From Linepithema humile (Eukaryota > Arthropoda > Insecta > Hymenoptera > Formicidae): 64,000 nt of DNA. The notes beneath the pieces are model-generated. The model did no database searches. It was not told the DNA's origin and worked only from the letters and a program-made list of their open reading frames with translations. The stretch lies in contig NC_090128.1 of NCBI RefSeq assembly GCF_040581485.1, positions 43,554,931 through 43,618,930 of the forward strand, in the 5' to 3' direction. Position 1 is the first letter of the stretch; every line of letters starts with the position of its first letter. The position numbers and the translations under genes are program-made. Below are positions 60,622 through 64,000 of this stretch, one piece after another.

Positions 60622-63600
60622 TGGGTGCAAGCGCAAACTGAACTCTTGCAATGAAGATATGCGAGAATGAAGGAAATGGTGAATGTCTAGCAACTACTGG
60701 CAGAAACGTGGCGGAATCCCCTGTAGCCAGCCGTTTTCAGAAAGCCCATTAACCCATTTGCTCCCTGTTTGCTCGAGGCACTTTACGTCACCGATATGTA
60801 CCTGAATTCGCACTCATCGAATACGTGCGACGCTTAACTACGTGCTATTGCTATGAAACTATTAAGCCGGTTTGGACGCTCGGTTATGCTCGTATTTCGC
60901 AAGTCGGTCTCATTATACTGGCACGAAGTGCAAATATTTGCACGAAAATTTCGAAAGCAATAAAATCGTAAAGATATTTGTATGAACGAAATTCTCTTAT
61001 TATCACGAATAAATAACACATATTCATGTTTATTTACATAATCAGTATTGAAGAAATTAATTTTTTGACTCTACGTATTTTTTATTTATTAAAATGTGAT
61101 ATTTTTTATATGATTTATAATTCCTGATGACACTTTAATTTTAATGCATTTAGATATATTTATTGTATTTGAAACATTGGATTTTCATAGCGAAAGGGAA
61201 AGTCAGAAGGTGACGGAACTTTTTCGATTACCAACTCGAAGAAAATATCCTTTTACTTTTTGCCTTTTTCTCATAAGTTTTTTTTTTTCTTCGTCAAACT
61301 TTATTTTTTCCTTATATCTCAAATCTTTAAATGCTCGAATGCATGAATCTTTAACCTTTTATCTTTCGGAAGGTTGTTACAAGCATAATAAATAGTTGCC
61401 AGTCAGCAAGATAAAATTGATGTATGCTGTAATGAAGAAAAATGAAAGTAGCGGCCCGATCCTTATCATGATACTGCGCTCGTACTATTACCGTATTCCG
61501 AACGTAACTAGGGTCCGCATAATACTCACCGTCCAATCGATATTCCTCGCGAGAGATGGTTGCCATATACCTCTTTATACTATCGATATGTACATTCCGG
61601 GGTATGGAAGCGCGTGCGAAGTTCTTTACGCGCCTGTATATTCCGCGGGATGGTAAGTTCTGGAAAATTTAGTGAGCCCCAGTGAGACGACAAATCCACT
61701 TTTCATGCGTCGGGAAGACGAAAATGTATCGCGCCGCTGGAAATCTGACTTTTGAAATTCCGCGAACGGTCTTGCCATAAATTCGGCGAATGTGCCTGAT
61801 ATATTTTATAGATACGGGTAACGCGGATAGGATTGCAAGAATCCGTATCACGCACTAAAGTTATTCTCATAATAAGTTTGTGTTCAATAAGTCAGACGTA
61901 TATTCTGATTCACGGTATGTTGCACTGCACGGGCGCGGTGCTATCAGCTTTCATGTAATGCGTTTCTTTTTTTTTTTTTTTACTTTTTTACTTATTCGCT
62001 CACGATGCCTTACGTTCGAGTGTTCTGTATTTAGCGGATCTATACGCTTCGCAATATCAAACACTTCGCCAAGCTTAACTTTACTTCGCGTCTAATATCT
62101 TTTAGTATCCTCGATCTATCCCGATCAATTCTGTGATAAATATCGACACGGACTATAACCATTTATAGGAAAGGCCGTTGGCCACGAAGCGGGGCGATCG
62201 TGGAGGGAGAGGGTGATTTTTTTTCATACAAGAGGGATGGCGCGACAGTACGGCGGAGGATGAGCAAACAGAGAAGACCAGGAGGGTGGTTCTGTCAGGC
62301 TGCCTCCATCAATCTTCAGCAAAGGGATGACGCTAATACCCACGAGGTACCGTCTTCGTGGTTCCTTTATCCGTAAAACGTTCTGTATTCTACATTAAAG
62401 CGTAGGTGTGCCATTTGGATAAAACACGGACCGATTCTCGGACTCGATACGCGAACGTAGAAATTTATTTACGCACTTAGGGAGAAAACGAGCCTGTAAT
62501 TCCTGACATATTTTATACAGTCAGTAGGACAAGGTGTATAAATTATACGCCTCCATCTTCTACATAAATTACACGTTAATGTGTATTCGCGTCAAGTTAT
62601 TTGGTATAACAATCGTGTAATTAGGACTGGCAAAACAGGCGGGGGGGAAAACTTTCGGTGAATCATTTAAGCGTCGGAGAATTAAAAGAATCACAGATGC
62701 TGCAATCGCGCGGAGTAATGCGCCGCCGGTAGTCGCGGAAGACGAGAACCGTAGAAAAATGGACTTTTCAACTTATTACTCCTAGAAGCAGATTACTCCT
62801 GATTGCACTCGCCCGAGCACCCGTCATGAAGCGCAGAGACGACCGGGCGACCGGGCGAGGCGCGAGGGGGAGGAAAGGAACAAGAGGGCAGGAGTCACAT
62901 CGCGCGATTTATCAATTTCACGGAAGACGAGGGAACTTTTTAAATTACAACGTGCTGATCAGCCTCGTCTTTCTCTCATTCCCCTTATCTTCTGTCTGCC
63001 TCTTTCAGGCGCGCCGACTTCCTTCCTGGGCTTTCCGCCTGGGTAATTTGCTCGGCGACGCATTGCGGGAGGCAATAATTATTATGCAACAAAGGGAGCA
63101 ACTGCCGTTAATCCAATTTATTCGTTTAGCGTTAAAAACCGACGACGTTGCGAGGCACGTACATATGGAGCGCTTTGCGGAGCACATTTATATACATTAC
63201 TCTAACAAATAAGTAAACTATTGCAGAAGACTCGTTGCTCATGTTCAGGAAAGTCGAGAACCATATATTAATGCAATGACACGTGCTTTAGTGGAATCAT
63301 ATTTCGGCGTGTATTTCGGCGAGGGATTTCTTGCTGTCGAGGGAAAATCATAAATCGTGCGAGACGGTACTTTACTTCGACGGTAAGCTTGGAGATTCGT
63401 GTACTACGCTGTTGTGCATTTGTCTCACGGATGCACGCGTGAGATTGGCTCGCCGTAATACCTAAATCTTAACTAAACGATTTTCTAACAACTGTCGTGA
63501 CGGAGAAATATCTTCTCCCTCGTCTCTTTGGTTTCTCGAATTCTTTGTACGTTATATTCGTAAACCTCTGAATTTCGTTATTATTTACAAATTATTAAAA

Positions 63601-64000
63601 TACACAAATTCTTTTTGATTGTACCAGCATCTTTTTTAACAATTTCTTGATTGTCAACGCTTATTTTCTCAAGTAAGTTTCAATCTTAAAGTTCTTAATT
63701 TAAAACTTATTTAAAAGTAAATAAAAAATGTTATCTATTTTTATCTGTGCAAAAAAATTGAATGCTTGAAAAGATCTTTATTTTCATTTACTTGTAAAAG
63801 TGAAAATTTATTCAGGAAAAACGGATTGCAACTTGTTCACACGAAATTCACAGTATTGAAAGATGATCTATAAATCTGAGAAATAATCCAATGTGTCTTT
63901 CTAGATTATTATTACAGATTATTATTGCTACACTATAAGCAACATACCGATTTAAAGCAATTCTTCTTTCTAGGTGAACTGGTCGAATGTTTCGAATCGT
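60620..64000. other. Noncoding stretch, no gene recognised
   Basis: AT-rich at 61020-61400 and 63560-63980, moderate GC with CpG at 62150-63200. The frame 62826-63212 (plus, 128 codons) is Arg/Gly-rich at its start and has no recognised domain. A T-run lies at about 61968-61982. Confidence 0.45.

Overview
This window looks like an intergenic or long-intron stretch of an insect nuclear genome. There are no bacterial operons and no long intact host reading frames. Spliceosomal GT-AG introns can be read, CpG-containing GC-moderate tracts alternate with AT-rich tracts, microsatellites are abundant (CT/GA, CA/GT, AT, poly-T, poly-C), and many small DNA-transposon relics are present. A hymenopteran, perhaps an ant, is my best guess from the mixture of Tc1-like relics and a SAM-domain gene of a type I remember from ants. 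That is recollection, not a database result. I found no host gene, tRNA, rRNA, known miRNA or CRISPR array that I can defend.

The readable content is mobile DNA. (1) 5.15-5.70 kb, minus strand: a lysine/glutamate-rich reading frame broken by three stops, possibly an old retroelement ORF1. (2) 6037-6774: a 722-bp fold-back element, a giant inverted repeat with CAGTG ends and an exact 8-bp target duplication (TTTTAGCT), as expected for the hAT superfamily. (3) 6850-8860: a 2-kb TA-flanked Tc1/mariner-type element with 546-bp terminal inverted repeats, each containing its own large hairpin, around a relic of the C-terminal part of a DD34E transposase and a long CA repeat. (4) 15781-18936: a 3.15-kb AT-rich, TA-flanked element carrying a three-exon SAM-domain gene fragment (exons 16446-16512, 16643-16774, 17993-18196). 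A nested small element containing a 128-bp spacerless palindrome lies in its second intron. (5) 32922-34292: a 1.37-kb element with 19-20-bp inverted termini and a nested AT-rich fold-back. (6) 53661-54044: a fold-back MITE with ACAGGGTG-type ends.

The rest (about 9-15.8, 19-32.9, 34.3-53.6 and 54-64 kb) is apparently noncoding: CpG- and pyrimidine-rich islands with chance open frames, AT-rich spacers and simple repeats. These could be introns, UTRs or enhancers of a large gene whose coding exons I cannot see. The most interesting items are the SAM-domain cargo gene in the TA-flanked element and the four-fold symmetric Tc1-like element.
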